A stretch of 61,256 bases of DNA from Clostridium thermobutyricum DSM 4928 (GCF_002050515.1 NZ_LTAY01000023.1:1-61256), one strand, 5' to 3'. Positions 27,382-38,181 are shown, counted from the stretch's first letter. Made by a program: numbers and translations. Notes: a model not told the origin generated them from the sequence alone.

Positions 27382-27382
27382 A

Positions 27383-27979
27383 ATGAATATCTGGACATCA
27401 AAAGAAAAGGAAGAAAGAGCTGAAGAGTTAATTAAAGAGTTATTAACTCTCATAGGAGAAGACCCAAACCGCGAAGGCTTAAAAGAAACTCCTAAAAGAG
27501 CTGTAAGTATGATTAAAGAAGTTTTAGAAGGAACTACTTTAACTAATAAAGAAATTGCAGAAAGGTATGGAAAATGTTTTTCTGCTGATTATGAAGCTTC
27601 AGGTAACTCTGGAATGGTTATTATGAGGGATATTCCTATCTTTAGTTTTTGTGAGCATCATTTAGCTCTTATGTACAACATGAAAGTTACTATTGCTTAT
27701 GTTCCTAAAGAAAAAGTCATTGGACTTAGTAAGCTTGCTCGTATAGCTGATATGGTAGGAAAAAGGCTTCAACTTCAAGAAAAAATAGGAACTGATATTG
27801 CTGAAATTATAGAAATGGCAACTGGAAGCTCTGATGTAGCTGTCCTTATTAGTGGAGAACATTCTTGTATGACTGCAAGAGGAATAAAAAAGACTGGTTC
27901 TCTTACTAAAACTAGTTGCTTTAAAGGAAGATTTAAAGAAGATATTTTATTAAGACAAGAACTTTTATTAAATAATTAG
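27383..27979 (+). CDS. folE: GTP cyclohydrolase I
   Basis: FolE converts GTP to dihydroneopterin triphosphate, the substrate of QueD and of folate synthesis. Zinc ligands are seen in [10 protein letters not shown] and [26 protein letters not shown] and [10 protein letters not shown] complete the active site. Length 198. Its position inside the queuosine operon, one base after queE, implies that its supply here is tied to preQ1. Confidence 0.94.
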   Translation: MNIWTSKEKEERAEELIKELLTLIGEDPNREGLKETPKRAVSMIKEVLEGTTLTNKEIAERYGKCFSADYEASGNSGMVIMRDIPIFSFCEHHLALMYNMKVTIAYVPKEKVIGLSKLARIADMVGKRLQLQEKIGTDIAEIIEMATGSSDVAVLISGEHSCMTARGIKKTGSLTKTSCFKGRFKEDILLRQELLLNN

Positions 27980-27994
27980 AAAAGAGGTATTTTT

Positions 27995-28654
27995 ATGGTT
28001 AATGATAAAGCTGTAGTTGTATTTAGTGGTGGTCAAGATAGTACTACTTGTTTATTTTGGGCAAAGAAAAGATTTAAAGAAGTTATTGCTGTTTCTTTTG
28101 ATTATGGTCAAAAGCATAAGGCAGAATTAGATTGTGCAAGAGAAATATGTAAAAAATATTCTGTTGAACATTATATTTTAGATTTAGGATTATTAAATCA
28201 ATTAGCTCAAAACTCTCTTACTAGAGTTGATATAGAAGTTGATAAAGATAAACCAAAGGATTCTCTTCCAAATAGTTTTGTAGATGGAAGAAATCTTTTA
28301 TTCTTAAGCTTTGTTGCAGTTTTAGCAAAACAAAAAGGAACTGGAAACATAATAACAGGTGTTTCTCAAAGTGATTTTAGTGGTTATCCTGATTGTAGAG
28401 ATGTATTTATAAAATCACTAAATGTAACATTAAACCTTTCTATGGATTATGAATTTAATATAATCACTCCTTTAATGTGGATAGATAAAGCAGATACATG
28501 GAAAATGGCAGATGATTTAGGTGTATTAGACCTTGTAAAAAATGAAACTTTAACTTGCTATAACGGAATTAAAGGTGATGGATGTGGAGATTGTCCTTCT
28601 TGCAAGTTAAGAAGTCATGGTTTTGAAGAATTTAAAAGAAGATATAATAAATAA
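27995..28654 (+). CDS. queC: 7-cyano-7-deazaguanine synthase
   Basis: QueC uses ATP and ammonia to convert 7-carboxy-7-deazaguanine to preQ0. The PP-loop is SGGQDS (11-16), and four zinc cysteines are at C188, C197, C200 and C203 ([16 protein letters not shown]). Length 219 is normal. AAGAGG lies before the ATG, 15 bases after folE. Confidence 0.94.
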   Translation: MVNDKAVVVFSGGQDSTTCLFWAKKRFKEVIAVSFDYGQKHKAELDCAREICKKYSVEHYILDLGLLNQLAQNSLTRVDIEVDKDKPKDSLPNSFVDGRNLLFLSFVAVLAKQKGTGNIITGVSQSDFSGYPDCRDVFIKSLNVTLNLSMDYEFNIITPLMWIDKADTWKMADDLGVLDLVKNETLTCYNGIKGDGCGDCPSCKLRSHGFEEFKRRYNK

Positions 28655-28671
28655 AAAGGTGGAATATTAAA

Positions 28672-29172
28672 ATGTCAAATGGTAGAAGTAAAGAAGAATT
28701 AAAAGATATAACTTTATTAGGAAACAAAGGAACTAAGTATGAATATTCATATGACCCAGATGTTTTAGAAGCTTTTGATAATAAACATCCTGACAATGAT
28801 TATTTTGTTAAGTTTAACTTTCCTGAATTTACAAGTCTTTGTCCTATAACTGGACAACCTGACTTTGCAACTATTCATATTTCATATGTTCCAAATATAA
28901 AAATGGTTGAAAGTAAATCATTAAAATTATACTTATTTAGCTTTAGAAATCATGGAGATTTCCACGAGGATTGCATGAACATAATAATGAAAGACTTAAT
29001 AAAGCTTATGGATCCTAAATATATAGAAGTTTGGGGTAAATTTACTCCAAGAGGTGGAATTTCTATAGACCCATATTGTAATTACGGTAAAAAAGGTACT
29101 ATGTGGGAAAAAGTTGCTTTTGATAGATTAGTTAATCATGACCTTTATCCTGAAAAAATAGATAATAGATAA
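28672..29172 (+). CDS. queF: NADPH-dependent 7-cyano-7-deazaguanine reductase
   Basis: QueF reduces the nitrile of preQ0 to the aminomethyl group of preQ1, the base inserted into tRNA. The catalytic cysteine is C57 and the acid D64 in [12 protein letters not shown]; the NADPH segment [20 protein letters not shown] follows. It is the short unimodular type (166 residues) found in Bacillus. It is the last gene of the operon. The transglycosylase and QueA are not in the window. Confidence 0.94.
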   Translation: MSNGRSKEELKDITLLGNKGTKYEYSYDPDVLEAFDNKHPDNDYFVKFNFPEFTSLCPITGQPDFATIHISYVPNIKMVESKSLKLYLFSFRNHGDFHEDCMNIIMKDLIKLMDPKYIEVWGKFTPRGGISIDPYCNYGKKGTMWEKVAFDRLVNHDLYPEKIDNR

Positions 29173-29281
29173 AATATGGGAAATTTCTCTTTTTTGTAAT
29201 GCTATTTTAGTTTAATTGAAATCAATAGTTTCTTCTTTATTAATAATTATCATTTATTATTATCTAGAAGGAAGTGATTGA

Positions 29282-30073
29282 ATGGCAAAAATAATTAAAT
29301 TAATTATTGCAATAATTGTAGTGTTATTATTGTGCGTTGGAGGGTTTGTTTATTATAATTCAAACTATAAAACTTCAACTCAAACAAAGCCTGATTTAAC
29401 TCAAGCTAGTAATAATATAAGTAAATCAAAAGATTCTACAAATGATAATAAAAATAGCCAAAAAGATGAACAAAAGAAAACTGAAGAAACTAGTAAGCAA
29501 ACTAATTCTAAAACATTAAATGATACTAGTATATCTAATAATAATGCTTCAAATAAAGTTCAAGCAGCTCCAGTAAGTGCGAATAAAGCTTCTAGTACTA
29601 ATACTAATGGTAATAATTCAGTTAATACTAGCAATACTGCTAATAATAGTAATAATAATAGTAATCCTAACAGTAGTAATAATAGTACTTCTAATTGTAA
29701 TAATTCAGCTGAATTAGCAAGCTTAAAAACTCAATGTGAAAATGCTTTTTCAAGTATCGAAAATCAAGTTAATCAAATAAATAATGAGCCTAATACTGAT
29801 AGTTATCAAGTAACTGAACAACAAAACCACATTTATAATTTATGGAACAATCAATTAAATTATATGTATGAAAAATTAGAAACTATTTTACCACATTCAA
29901 CTTTTGAAACACTTAATAACAGTGAAGTAAATTGGATAAATTATAAAACAAATGAATCTAGTAAATATTCTGATGTTGCTGGAAGTGGTGGAGCAGCTAT
30001 GAGATACTATTATAAAGATGCTCAATTAACTAAAGAAAGATGTTATTACTTATATAATAATTACATTAAATAA
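29282..30073 (+). CDS. Membrane-anchored protein with LprI-like C-terminal domain
   Basis: One N-terminal hydrophobic helix (about 5-25) is followed by a disordered Ser/Asn/Thr-rich linker (about 30-140) and a helical domain (about 145-263) with LYNLWNNQLNYMYEKLETIL-like spacing, NSEVNWINYK and LTKERCYYLYNNYI. This pattern fits the LprI/DUF1311 family, whose mycobacterial member inhibits lysozyme. It lacks a lipobox, so it is probably held by its uncleaved helix or released. The next gene is a shorter paralogue. Confidence 0.65.
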   Translation: MAKIIKLIIAIIVVLLLCVGGFVYYNSNYKTSTQTKPDLTQASNNISKSKDSTNDNKNSQKDEQKKTEETSKQTNSKTLNDTSISNNNASNKVQAAPVSANKASSTNTNGNNSVNTSNTANNSNNNSNPNSSNNSTSNCNNSAELASLKTQCENAFSSIENQVNQINNEPNTDSYQVTEQQNHIYNLWNNQLNYMYEKLETILPHSTFETLNNSEVNWINYKTNESSKYSDVAGSGGAAMRYYYKDAQLTKERCYYLYNNYIK

Positions 30074-30080
30074 ATTAAAG

Positions 30081-30107
30081 GGATGTATTTTAATACATCC
30101 TTTTTTT
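30081..30107 (+). terminator. Terminator after the first LprI-like gene
   Basis: Arms GGATGTATT / AATACATCC, then seven T. Confidence 0.85.
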
Positions 30108-30282
30108 ATTAAAAAAATTTCAATTATTATTTTATTTAATAATTAATTAAAAGTTTATTATTATATCCTTAAATAATATATTTTACTATTTATATATTAA
30201 TATTTTTATTTTATTAGAAACAAATATTTCCTAGTTTATTCATAATCATGCACTATCATATATCTTATAAGGATGTGATTCA

Positions 30283-30855
30283 ATGAAAAAAAATAAATCA
30301 TTAAAATTACTTATTCCTGCTACAATAATTGCCTTAATATGTGTCACACCTGTAATTGTTTATACTTCATGTGCTTCAGAAGCTAATACAAAAGAAACAT
30401 CTAATAAGGCAGCTAATACTGAAGATAACTTATCGAAAAGTTATAATAGCACTTATGTAAATGCTAATAAAAATAATATTGATGACATTAATAAATTAAA
30501 AAGTGAGTGTTATAATAACTTTAATTTGATTTATAGAAAAACAGCTGAAATAAATAATGAATATGATGGAAATCCTGATAATACTCAATTAAATGATGAA
30601 TGCTTACAAGTTTATGATTTATGGAATCAACAACTTAATTATATATATGAAAGATTAGAAACTATTCTTCCTAATGAAGATTTTCTAAAATTAAAAGATG
30701 ACGAAACAAATTGGAATAATAATAAAAAGAGTAAGGCAAAAGAATATGCCCAAGAAAGTGGCACAACTACTAATTATAAAATGATTTATTATACAAAATT
30801 AACGGAATTAACCCGTGATAGATGCTATTATTTATTAAATAATTATACCTCATAA
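30283..30855 (+). CDS. Secreted LprI-like protein, paralogue of the preceding gene
   Basis: The hydrophobic start (LLIPATIIALICVTPVIVY) is a signal peptide or anchor; a cysteine follows in YTSCAS, but it is not a standard lipobox. The C-terminal domain (about 70-190) shares DLWNQQLNYIYERLETILP, DETNWNNNK and LTRDRCYYLLNNY with the upstream gene. The linker is shorter. It has its own AAGGATG site and a terminator on each side, so it is transcribed separately. Function by analogy would be envelope or lysozyme defence; unproven. Confidence 0.65.
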   Translation: MKKNKSLKLLIPATIIALICVTPVIVYTSCASEANTKETSNKAANTEDNLSKSYNSTYVNANKNNIDDINKLKSECYNNFNLIYRKTAEINNEYDGNPDNTQLNDECLQVYDLWNQQLNYIYERLETILPNEDFLKLKDDETNWNNNKKSKAKEYAQESGTTTNYKMIYYTKLTELTRDRCYYLLNNYTS

Positions 30856-30879
30856 AAAATTTTTTCTTACTCAAAATAG

Positions 30880-30924
30880 ACTGTAGATATATTTATTTTT
30901 ATATAATTTATCTACAGTTTTTTT
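30880..30924 (+). terminator. Terminator after the second LprI-like gene
   Basis: Arms ACTGTAGATA / TATCTACAGT, then seven T. Confidence 0.8.
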
Positions 30925-31103
30925 ATTAACTTTACTTACTAATTCTTAATTCATACAATAAAGCACTAATTTTATGAATTTATTTTTATAATTTGTGCTT
31001 TTATCAAATAAAAATATTCTTTTAAGTTTTAGTTAGTTTGATTAATTATGTTCATATCCTATGAATTTTGTCCAAAGATTCAATTAATTTTGATCTTATT
31101 TTA

Positions 31104-31131
31104 TTGAACCAAATTTTATTAGTAATATACT
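31104..31131 (+). promoter_or_regulatory. Promoter of the ECF S-component/methyltransferase pair
   Basis: TTGAAC, 16 bases, TATACT. The transcript would start near 31138, just before the first of two leader repeats. Confidence 0.55.
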
Positions 31132-31140
31132 ATTAATTGA

Positions 31141-31234
31141 AGATAATTATCATTAAAAATTTAACATTACATAATAATAAAAACATACATAGCTCAATAA
31201 TAGATAATTATCCTTAAAAATTTAAAGTACATAG
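31141..31234 (+). repeat. Two direct repeats with GATAATTATC palindromes in the leader
   Basis: About 32 bases beginning AGATAATTATC-TTAAAAATTTAA and ending TACATA occur at 31141-31173 and 31202-31233, 61 bases apart and about 90 percent alike. Each begins with a 10-base perfect palindrome. The first follows the predicted start of transcription and the second abuts the ribosome binding site. They may be operators for an iron-type repressor or paired RNA modules. Confidence 0.65.
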
Positions 31235-31243
31235 GAGAAACGC

Positions 31244-31768
31244 ATGAATAATTCAACAACACAAAACAGCTTAGCAAAAAATCTTGCTTGTGCTGGATTG
31301 CTATTAGCTATAGGTTTAGTATTACCATACTTTTTTATGAGTTTTTGTAAAGAAGTGGGTACTATATTTTCCCCAATGGATTTAACAGTATTACTTGCTG
31401 GACTTATATTAGGATGGAGATATGGTCTAGTGTTAGGTATAATTACACCTATAATTTCTAGTTTCTTAACAGGAATGCCTCCACTACCAATAGCAGTAAC
31501 TATGATGTTTCAATTGGGAGTAATGGGACTTATAACTGGACTACTTAGAAATAAAGTAAATAGATTACTTAATTTAATTATTGCAGAAATTATAGGAAAC
31601 TTCCTTTATGCAATATTATTCGTAATATTTATGGGATTACCTACTCATAAATTCTGCCACTTACTTTTTGTAGTTTTCGTTATTGGTTTACCTGGAATAA
31701 TACTACAATGGATTATAGTTCCTTATTTATCTAGAGTTTTAAAGAAAGCAGGAATTTACAATGGATAA
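31244..31768 (+). CDS. ECF transporter S component
   Basis: This 174-residue protein has about five to six membrane helices, with the ECF S-type GWRYGLVLGIITPIISSFLTG and Pro/Gly-rich turns. S components bind a vitamin, metal or other micronutrient and share a common ATPase/T module, which is absent here and must be encoded elsewhere. Its reading frame overlaps the methyltransferase start by 8 bases, so the two are coupled and the methyltransferase may act on the imported compound. Substrate is unknown. Confidence 0.8.
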   Translation: MNNSTTQNSLAKNLACAGLLLAIGLVLPYFFMSFCKEVGTIFSPMDLTVLLAGLILGWRYGLVLGIITPIISSFLTGMPPLPIAVTMMFQLGVMGLITGLLRNKVNRLLNLIIAEIIGNFLYAILFVIFMGLPTHKFCHLLFVVFVIGLPGIILQWIIVPYLSRVLKKAGIYNG

Positions 31769-32336
31769 AATGAAAGATTTTTTTAACAATTTAGCAGAAG
31801 ATTGGGATAATCACTCAAAAGGTGATCCTGAAAAAATGGAAAGAATTTTTAAGACAGCAGAACTTAAAGATAATTCAAAAATATTAGATATTGCTTGTGG
31901 TACTGGTGTATTAGAAGAGTTTTTATTAAAACATAATCCCCATTCAATTTTAGCTGTAGATTTATCAGAAAAAATGATAGAAAAAGCTAAAAGCAAATAT
32001 AAGGATCCAAAAATAACTTTTTTATGTGAAAATGTATTTAACTTAAAAAATGAAAAATTTGATTTTATAATTGTATATAATGCATTTCCACATTTCTTAG
32101 AACCTCAAAAATTTATTGAACATATTTCAACATTATTAAATGAAAATGGTCAATTTGTAATATGTCACGGTATGGGAAGAAAACATCTAAACGACCATCA
32201 TAAAAGAACTGCTAATGAAATTTCATTAGGTCTTAAACCAGCTTCTGAAGTAGCTGAATTAATAAGTTCTCATTTTAATATTAAAAGTGTAATAGAAGAA
32301 GAACATATTTATATAGTATATGGTACAAAAAAATAA
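31761..32336 (+). CDS. Class I SAM-dependent methyltransferase
   Basis: The Rossmann motif I is ILDIACGTGVLEEFLL (about 39-54), followed by LAVDLSEKMIEKAK and the motif IV region FDFIIVYNAFPHF. Length 191. It starts within the last codons of the ECF S-component gene, at the ATG at 31761 (or 31770). The substrate is unknown; the coupling suggests methylation of an imported cofactor-like molecule. A strong terminator follows. Confidence 0.87.
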   Translation: MDKMKDFFNNLAEDWDNHSKGDPEKMERIFKTAELKDNSKILDIACGTGVLEEFLLKHNPHSILAVDLSEKMIEKAKSKYKDPKITFLCENVFNLKNEKFDFIIVYNAFPHFLEPQKFIEHISTLLNENGQFVICHGMGRKHLNDHHKRTANEISLGLKPASEVAELISSHFNIKSVIEEEHIYIVYGTKK

Positions 32337-32357
32337 TAATTTATATTAATCTATAAA

Positions 32358-32403
32358 AAAACTATTTCAAAATAGAAATTTTTCCCAATTGAAATAGTTT
32401 TTT
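32358..32403. terminator. Bidirectional terminator
   Basis: Arms AAAACTATTTCAA / TTGAAATAGTTTT lie between the convergent methyltransferase and FUSC genes. Confidence 0.8.
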
Positions 32404-32420
32404 ATATAATATCTACAACT

Positions 32421-34379
32421 TTATAAGTTTCTCTTTATAGACTTATTTAACCTTTTTAAAGCATTTAATGAATCCTCTGACTTTATAAGACAATTAGACA
32501 TTTGAATATTTACATATGTATTTTTTAATAATACTGTCTCAAGCCTTCCTTCTGAATAGTAGTCTTTATATTTAGCTCCACTTTTAAATACTTCTTCCAT
32601 TTGATTTAATATCTTTTCTATTTTAGAAATATTTTTTAAAATAAATCTCCTATCTATTTTCTCTTCATTAGTTATTGATAATAAAACTGATTCATGTCCT
32701 AAAAGAGTAGTTAGCTTATTATTATTGAATATAAATGCTTTTAATATCCTTAGCTCTTCTTCATTACAAGTTGGGTCATTATGAATTTGCATTTTACCAC
32801 TTATTAAATAAGATAAATATACAAGTTCTCTTACTTTTATAGGATTATATTCTCCATCTAATATATTTTTAAGTTCGTTTACCATTTGCCTATTAATATC
32901 TATAAGCCTAAAAATCATATTTTCCATCTCATAATAATTTTTATTTCTTAAAATAAATCTGTTAGCAAATAAAACTATAAGTATTGATATAGTTGTATAT
33001 AAAAGTCTTAAAAATATAACTTTATAATCACCAGATGTTTCTCCAAGTGTTGAAATACCAATAGCATAACAAGTTATATAAGTTGTTAAAAGAGTAAAAT
33101 CTGCATATGAATACATAAGGAATGTACTTACCCCTATAATTATTATATGAGATGCTGTTGACTTAAATATAAAGAATAACACAGAGCATAATATAATTCC
33201 CATTACAGTTCCTTTAAACCTTTGAGCTGCCTTTTTCTTGCTTTCCTCATAGAAAGGCATTAAAAGAAGAAATATCGTCATAGGAATCCAATAGCTCTTT
33301 TCAAGATGAAAAGCTCTTATAAATGTAAATGATAAAGATAATAAAATTCCCATTCTTATTGCAAATCTCAATTTAAAACTATTTAAACTTACTCTATAAT
33401 GATTAATTTTCTTAAAATCTATAAAGAAATCTTTAGAAGTTTCCTTTAATGATTTTTTACTTTTATCTTTAAAATATTGGAATATTTCAATAGCGTATTC
33501 TAGAAGAAATACAAAATAATTATTTAAATCTTCATCTGAAAATTTTTCTTCAATCAAAAATTTATTTATTGATAATATTATTTCATCATATTCATTTTTT
33601 GAAAAATTCTCATTAATACCTATAAATAAATCAGATAAATTTTTAAAATATTCTTTATTATCATTTAGAAGATATTTCCTTTGAAGAACATCATTTGTAA
33701 TATTATTCAAATGTTGAAAAAGTATAACAAAAGCATAAAACTTTGATTTCTCACTTAAATAAATTACTCTATTCATATCTCTACATATTTCAAATAACTC
33801 ATATTTACTTTTATTAAAGTCTATTTCTTCTCCTTCTGATAAAGTTTTAAATTGGTCTGATACATTTAAAAAACCATCTTTTATTAATACTACTATTTTT
33901 GAAGTAACAAACTTTGGCATAGTTATTTTAAGCACTATATATAAAACTAAATATGAAAAAGTTATTGCAAGTAATCTTAAAGGAATTTTATCAAAAGTAG
34001 TTGGAAACAGTTGTAAAAATACAAATGCCATTAAGTATGGAAAATAACTACTTGGATTATACTCATCAGTTAAAAGATAAGTTAAAACAATTCCTCCTAT
34101 TAAATTTATAATTAAAGAGTTTAAAACTGTAAGTCCAGCAATAGATGCTATAATTCCTATAAATAAATGTAGAAAGAAAGGCTTTATGTGACTCTTATCT
34201 ACATCAACATATCCTTTCATCCTTATATACATTAAAGCCATATAAGGCGCAATAAGCACATTATCAATACCAAAATATATGTATAAAACAGGCAATAAAA
34301 TAATTGATATAATTGTTGGAGCTAAACTTGCTCTACACATATCCTTTATGTAATCTAAACTTAAAAATGGTATTTTCAT
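32421..34379 (-). CDS. FUSC-family membrane protein (aromatic acid exporter-like)
   Basis: The 652-residue protein has two blocks of membrane helices (about 15-165 and 340-480) separated by a helical cytoplasmic region, with a helical C-terminal domain. The second block contains LEKSYWIPMTIFLLLMPFYEES and KKAAQRFKGTVMGIILC, typical of the fusaric acid resistance/YccS-like fold (GT.xG after R.xxG). Such proteins export aromatic acids or relieve envelope stress. A good GAAGGGAG site precedes the ATG. It is monocistronic. Confidence 0.85.
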   Translation of the reverse strand: MKIPFLSLDYIKDMCRASLAPTIISIILLPVLYIYFGIDNVLIAPYMALMYIRMKGYVDVDKSHIKPFFLHLFIGIIASIAGLTVLNSLIINLIGGIVLTYLLTDEYNPSSYFPYLMAFVFLQLFPTTFDKIPLRLLAITFSYLVLYIVLKITMPKFVTSKIVVLIKDGFLNVSDQFKTLSEGEEIDFNKSKYELFEICRDMNRVIYLSEKSKFYAFVILFQHLNNITNDVLQRKYLLNDNKEYFKNLSDLFIGINENFSKNEYDEIILSINKFLIEEKFSDEDLNNYFVFLLEYAIEIFQYFKDKSKKSLKETSKDFFIDFKKINHYRVSLNSFKLRFAIRMGILLSLSFTFIRAFHLEKSYWIPMTIFLLLMPFYEESKKKAAQRFKGTVMGIILCSVLFFIFKSTASHIIIIGVSTFLMYSYADFTLLTTYITCYAIGISTLGETSGDYKVIFLRLLYTTISILIVLFANRFILRNKNYYEMENMIFRLIDINRQMVNELKNILDGEYNPIKVRELVYLSYLISGKMQIHNDPTCNEEELRILKAFIFNNNKLTTLLGHESVLLSITNEEKIDRRFILKNISKIEKILNQMEEVFKSGAKYKDYYSEGRLETVLLKNTYVNIQMSNCLIKSEDSLNALKRLNKSIKRNL

Positions 34380-34691
34380 AAATTATATTCTCCCTTCTTT
34401 AATTTTTATATGAAATAAATAAAATATATTTATTGTTAAATTTTTATTCAATTATCTTCTATATTTTTATTTATTTTGTAATTCTACTCATACATTATAA
34501 GTGAAAAAAATATAAAAGCTAGTCCTAATTTATTACTTCTAAAATTAATTTATTATATTTCATAATATCTTTAAAATTAAAGACTTTGAGCGACTATTTT
34601 CTATAAAAATTTTTAAATTTTAAATAAAATATAAAGTTAATTTTTTAACTAATTAACAATATAATTTTATAATCTTATCTTTCATTATAAA
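34380..34691. other. AT-rich intergenic region
   Basis: Apart from AT-rich tracts upstream of the FUSC gene I see no gene or strong structure here. Confidence 0.5.
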
Positions 34692-34721
34692 AGGCATCTA
34701 GAACTACTAATCTAGATGCCT
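34692..34721 (-). terminator. Terminator downstream of eno
   Basis: Perfect 11-base arms AGGCATCTAGA / TCTAGATGCCT with TTTTATAATG after it on the minus strand. It lies 109 bases past the eno stop, leaving a long 3' untranslated region. Confidence 0.65.
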
Positions 34722-34829
34722 CTTTAATTTATATTGTTTAGTTAGATTAGAAATTCAGTAAACTCTAACTAATTCTAGTTATTATAAAAATCTTTAATTT
34801 ACCACTTATAATATTATTTATCCTAATAA

Positions 34830-36137
<1,308 letters not shown>

Positions 36138-36265
36138 TTATTTTGAAATATGTACTTTATTATTTATAAAACTATTTAAATCTTCTAAAATTAAATTAAT
36201 TTATAAATTATTATTTAAATAGTATAATAATCATTTTTATTATTACTATGTAAGATAGATTTTAT

Positions 36266-37021
36266 TTAAAAGAATTCATAATGTATTCTATCTTTATCTA
36301 CTTTTAAATTTTCTAAAGCTTCTTTTACTGTATCTATAAATCCTTTATTTCCACAGAAGAAAAATTCACCATCTAACGGAAGATTATTTTTAATCCACTC
36401 TTCTGATATTCTTCCTTGAAAATCATAATCTATACCTAATTTTTCATTATTTAAAGGTCTTGTAAAGAAAATATTTACTTTTGTATTATTTGAATTTTTA
36501 TATGATCTTACATCCTCTAAAAAACATTCTGAATCTTTATTTCTTAAAGAATATATAAAATATGTATCTTTACTATCATCAATATCTTTTAACATTGAAT
36601 AAACTGGCGTAACTCCAATTCCTCCACCTAAAAGAACTATAGGTCTATTAATTTTTTCTTTTTCTAATTTAAAATTTCCTTTAGGCATCATTACTTCTAG
36701 TAAATCACCTTCTTTTAAATTTTTATCTAAATATGTAGTTAACTTTCCACCTTCAACTATCTTTATAGTTACTCTATAAAAATCATCTTTTGGTGTTGAT
36801 GATAAACTATACATTCTTACTACTTTTTTAATCTCATCATCTTCTGTTTTTACTTTTATTCCAATAAATTGTCCTGGTTTCATTTCTGCAAGACCTAAAT
36901 CATCATTCCCCTTTAAATATAATGATATTATGTCTTTGCTTTCATAAACCTTTTTATATACAACAAAATCTCTAAATCCATTCCAAGTGTAATTTTCTAC
37001 TCTATCTAAAACTTCGTTCAT
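36266..37021 (-). CDS. Ferredoxin-NADP reductase-type flavoprotein
   Basis: The FAD motif is RMYSLSS (about 69-75), the NAD(P) motif VLLGGGIGVTPVYSML, and the C-terminal segment FFFCGNKGFI, ending in an aromatic pair as in flavohemoglobin reductase domains. There is no globin and no C-terminal 2Fe-2S domain. Length 251. Close relatives accompany hybrid cluster protein or reduce rubredoxin; here it is near rubrerythrin on the same strand but separated by about 350 bases, so it may supply electrons for peroxide defence. The partner is inferred. Confidence 0.85.
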   Translation of the reverse strand: MNEVLDRVENYTWNGFRDFVVYKKVYESKDIISLYLKGNDDLGLAEMKPGQFIGIKVKTEDDEIKKVVRMYSLSSTPKDDFYRVTIKIVEGGKLTTYLDKNLKEGDLLEVMMPKGNFKLEKEKINRPIVLLGGGIGVTPVYSMLKDIDDSKDTYFIYSLRNKDSECFLEDVRSYKNSNNTKVNIFFTRPLNNEKLGIDYDFQGRISEEWIKNNLPLDGEFFFCGNKGFIDTVKEALENLKVDKDRIHYEFF

Positions 37022-37311
37022 TATTTATTTCTCCTTATCTTAAATTTAGTAATTTTATAAAATTTAATTCATAAATCTTTATCAAAATAGTCTGATTTTA
37101 AAATACAATTTGATAAAGAATTTATATTTTGAATAATTGTTATTCATTAACCTCATTTTAAACTATTTTTTATTTCTTATCAAATCGCTCTGAATTAATA
37201 TTAGATTAATTTAAACATTTATTCTTCCTTATGCTATTATATTATCAACGCTCCTTTATTTTTTATGTGATTCTAATCATTTATTCAAAAATAATTTATT
37301 ACAATTCATAT
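37022..37311 (-). other. Regulatory region upstream of the flavoprotein gene
   Basis: Two 10-base arms CTTTATCAAA (near 37077-37086) and TTTGATAAAG (near 37110-37119) face each other; each contains a TTGAT half-site, and on the minus strand TTGAT-AAAG-ATTTA matches the Fnr consensus TTGAT-N4-ATCAA at 8 of 10 bases. A further palindrome GAATAA-TTG-TTATTC is at 37131-37145. A Crp/Fnr-family gene lies 1.2 kb away. Confidence 0.45.
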
Positions 37312-37344
37312 AAAAGGACTTTAACTTTTAGCTAAAGTCCTTTT
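37312..37344 (-). terminator. Terminator after rubrerythrin
   Basis: Arms AAAAGGACTTTA / TAAAGTCCTTTT with a 9-base loop lie 27 bases past the stop. Confidence 0.85.
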
Positions 37345-37370
37345 TCATTTCCTATATATAATTTATTTTA

Positions 37371-37961
37371 TTAATATGTTTGATTCCATAAAGAGAAGTA
37401 TGCTTGTGGATGTAAACAAGCTGGACATTTAAGAGGAGCTTTTTTTCCTTCAAATATATATCCGCAGTTTTCACATTTCCATAAAGTATTTGGATCTTCT
37501 CTTTCAAATACAATTCCTTCTTCAATATTTTTTGCTAAAGTATTAAATCTATTCTCATGTCTAATTTCTGCTTCTGCTACTTTTTTAAAACATGCTGCAA
37601 CAGCTAAAAACCCTTCCTCTTCTGCTTCTTTAGCAAACTTAGGATATAAAACTGATTGTTCTTCATGTTCTCCTGCAGCTGCAAATAATAAGTTTGTTTT
37701 TGTATCTTCTGGAACTTCAATTGGATATGAAGCTGTTATTTCAATTTGTTCTCCATTTAAATCATCTTTTAAAAATTTATAAAATCTTTTTGCATGTTCC
37801 TTTTCGTTTTCAGAAGTTTCTAAAAATATATTTGCCATTTGAACATATCCTTCTTTTCTAGCTACACTAGCAAAATAAGTATATCTAGTTCTTGCTTGGC
37901 TTTCACCTGCAAATGCTTTCATTAAATTTTCTGCTGTTTTTGTTCCTTTTAAACTTTTCAT
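37371..37961 (-). CDS. rbr: Rubrerythrin
   Basis: Rubrerythrin reduces hydrogen peroxide to water in anaerobes. The ferritin-like di-iron domain carries the paired E..ExxH motifs (FAGESQARTRY, SENEKEHAKRFY, AAGEHEEQSVLY, AEAEIRHENRF), and the C-terminal rubredoxin-like domain binds iron through WKCENCGYIFEG and LKCPACLHP. Length 196 is normal. It has a strong AAGGAGAG site, is monocistronic and ends in a clear terminator. Confidence 0.95.
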   Translation of the reverse strand: MKSLKGTKTAENLMKAFAGESQARTRYTYFASVARKEGYVQMANIFLETSENEKEHAKRFYKFLKDDLNGEQIEITASYPIEVPEDTKTNLLFAAAGEHEEQSVLYPKFAKEAEEEGFLAVAACFKKVAEAEIRHENRFNTLAKNIEEGIVFEREDPNTLWKCENCGYIFEGKKAPLKCPACLHPQAYFSLWNQTY

Positions 37962-38181
37962 ATTTTACTCTCCTTAAACCCCTTTAATATTAACCTTTAT
38001 ATTTTATATATAATAAAAACTTTCCTATTGTTACTTTATTTGTCTCAAAATTCAATCCTATAAATAAAATTCCTATCATATTGCATTTCTACAATCTGAT
38101 AGGAACTGTATTTTTCAATTACTAAGATTCAAAATTAATTTCTAACTCTTATATCTATAATATTTTATTGTATAATTCCAT

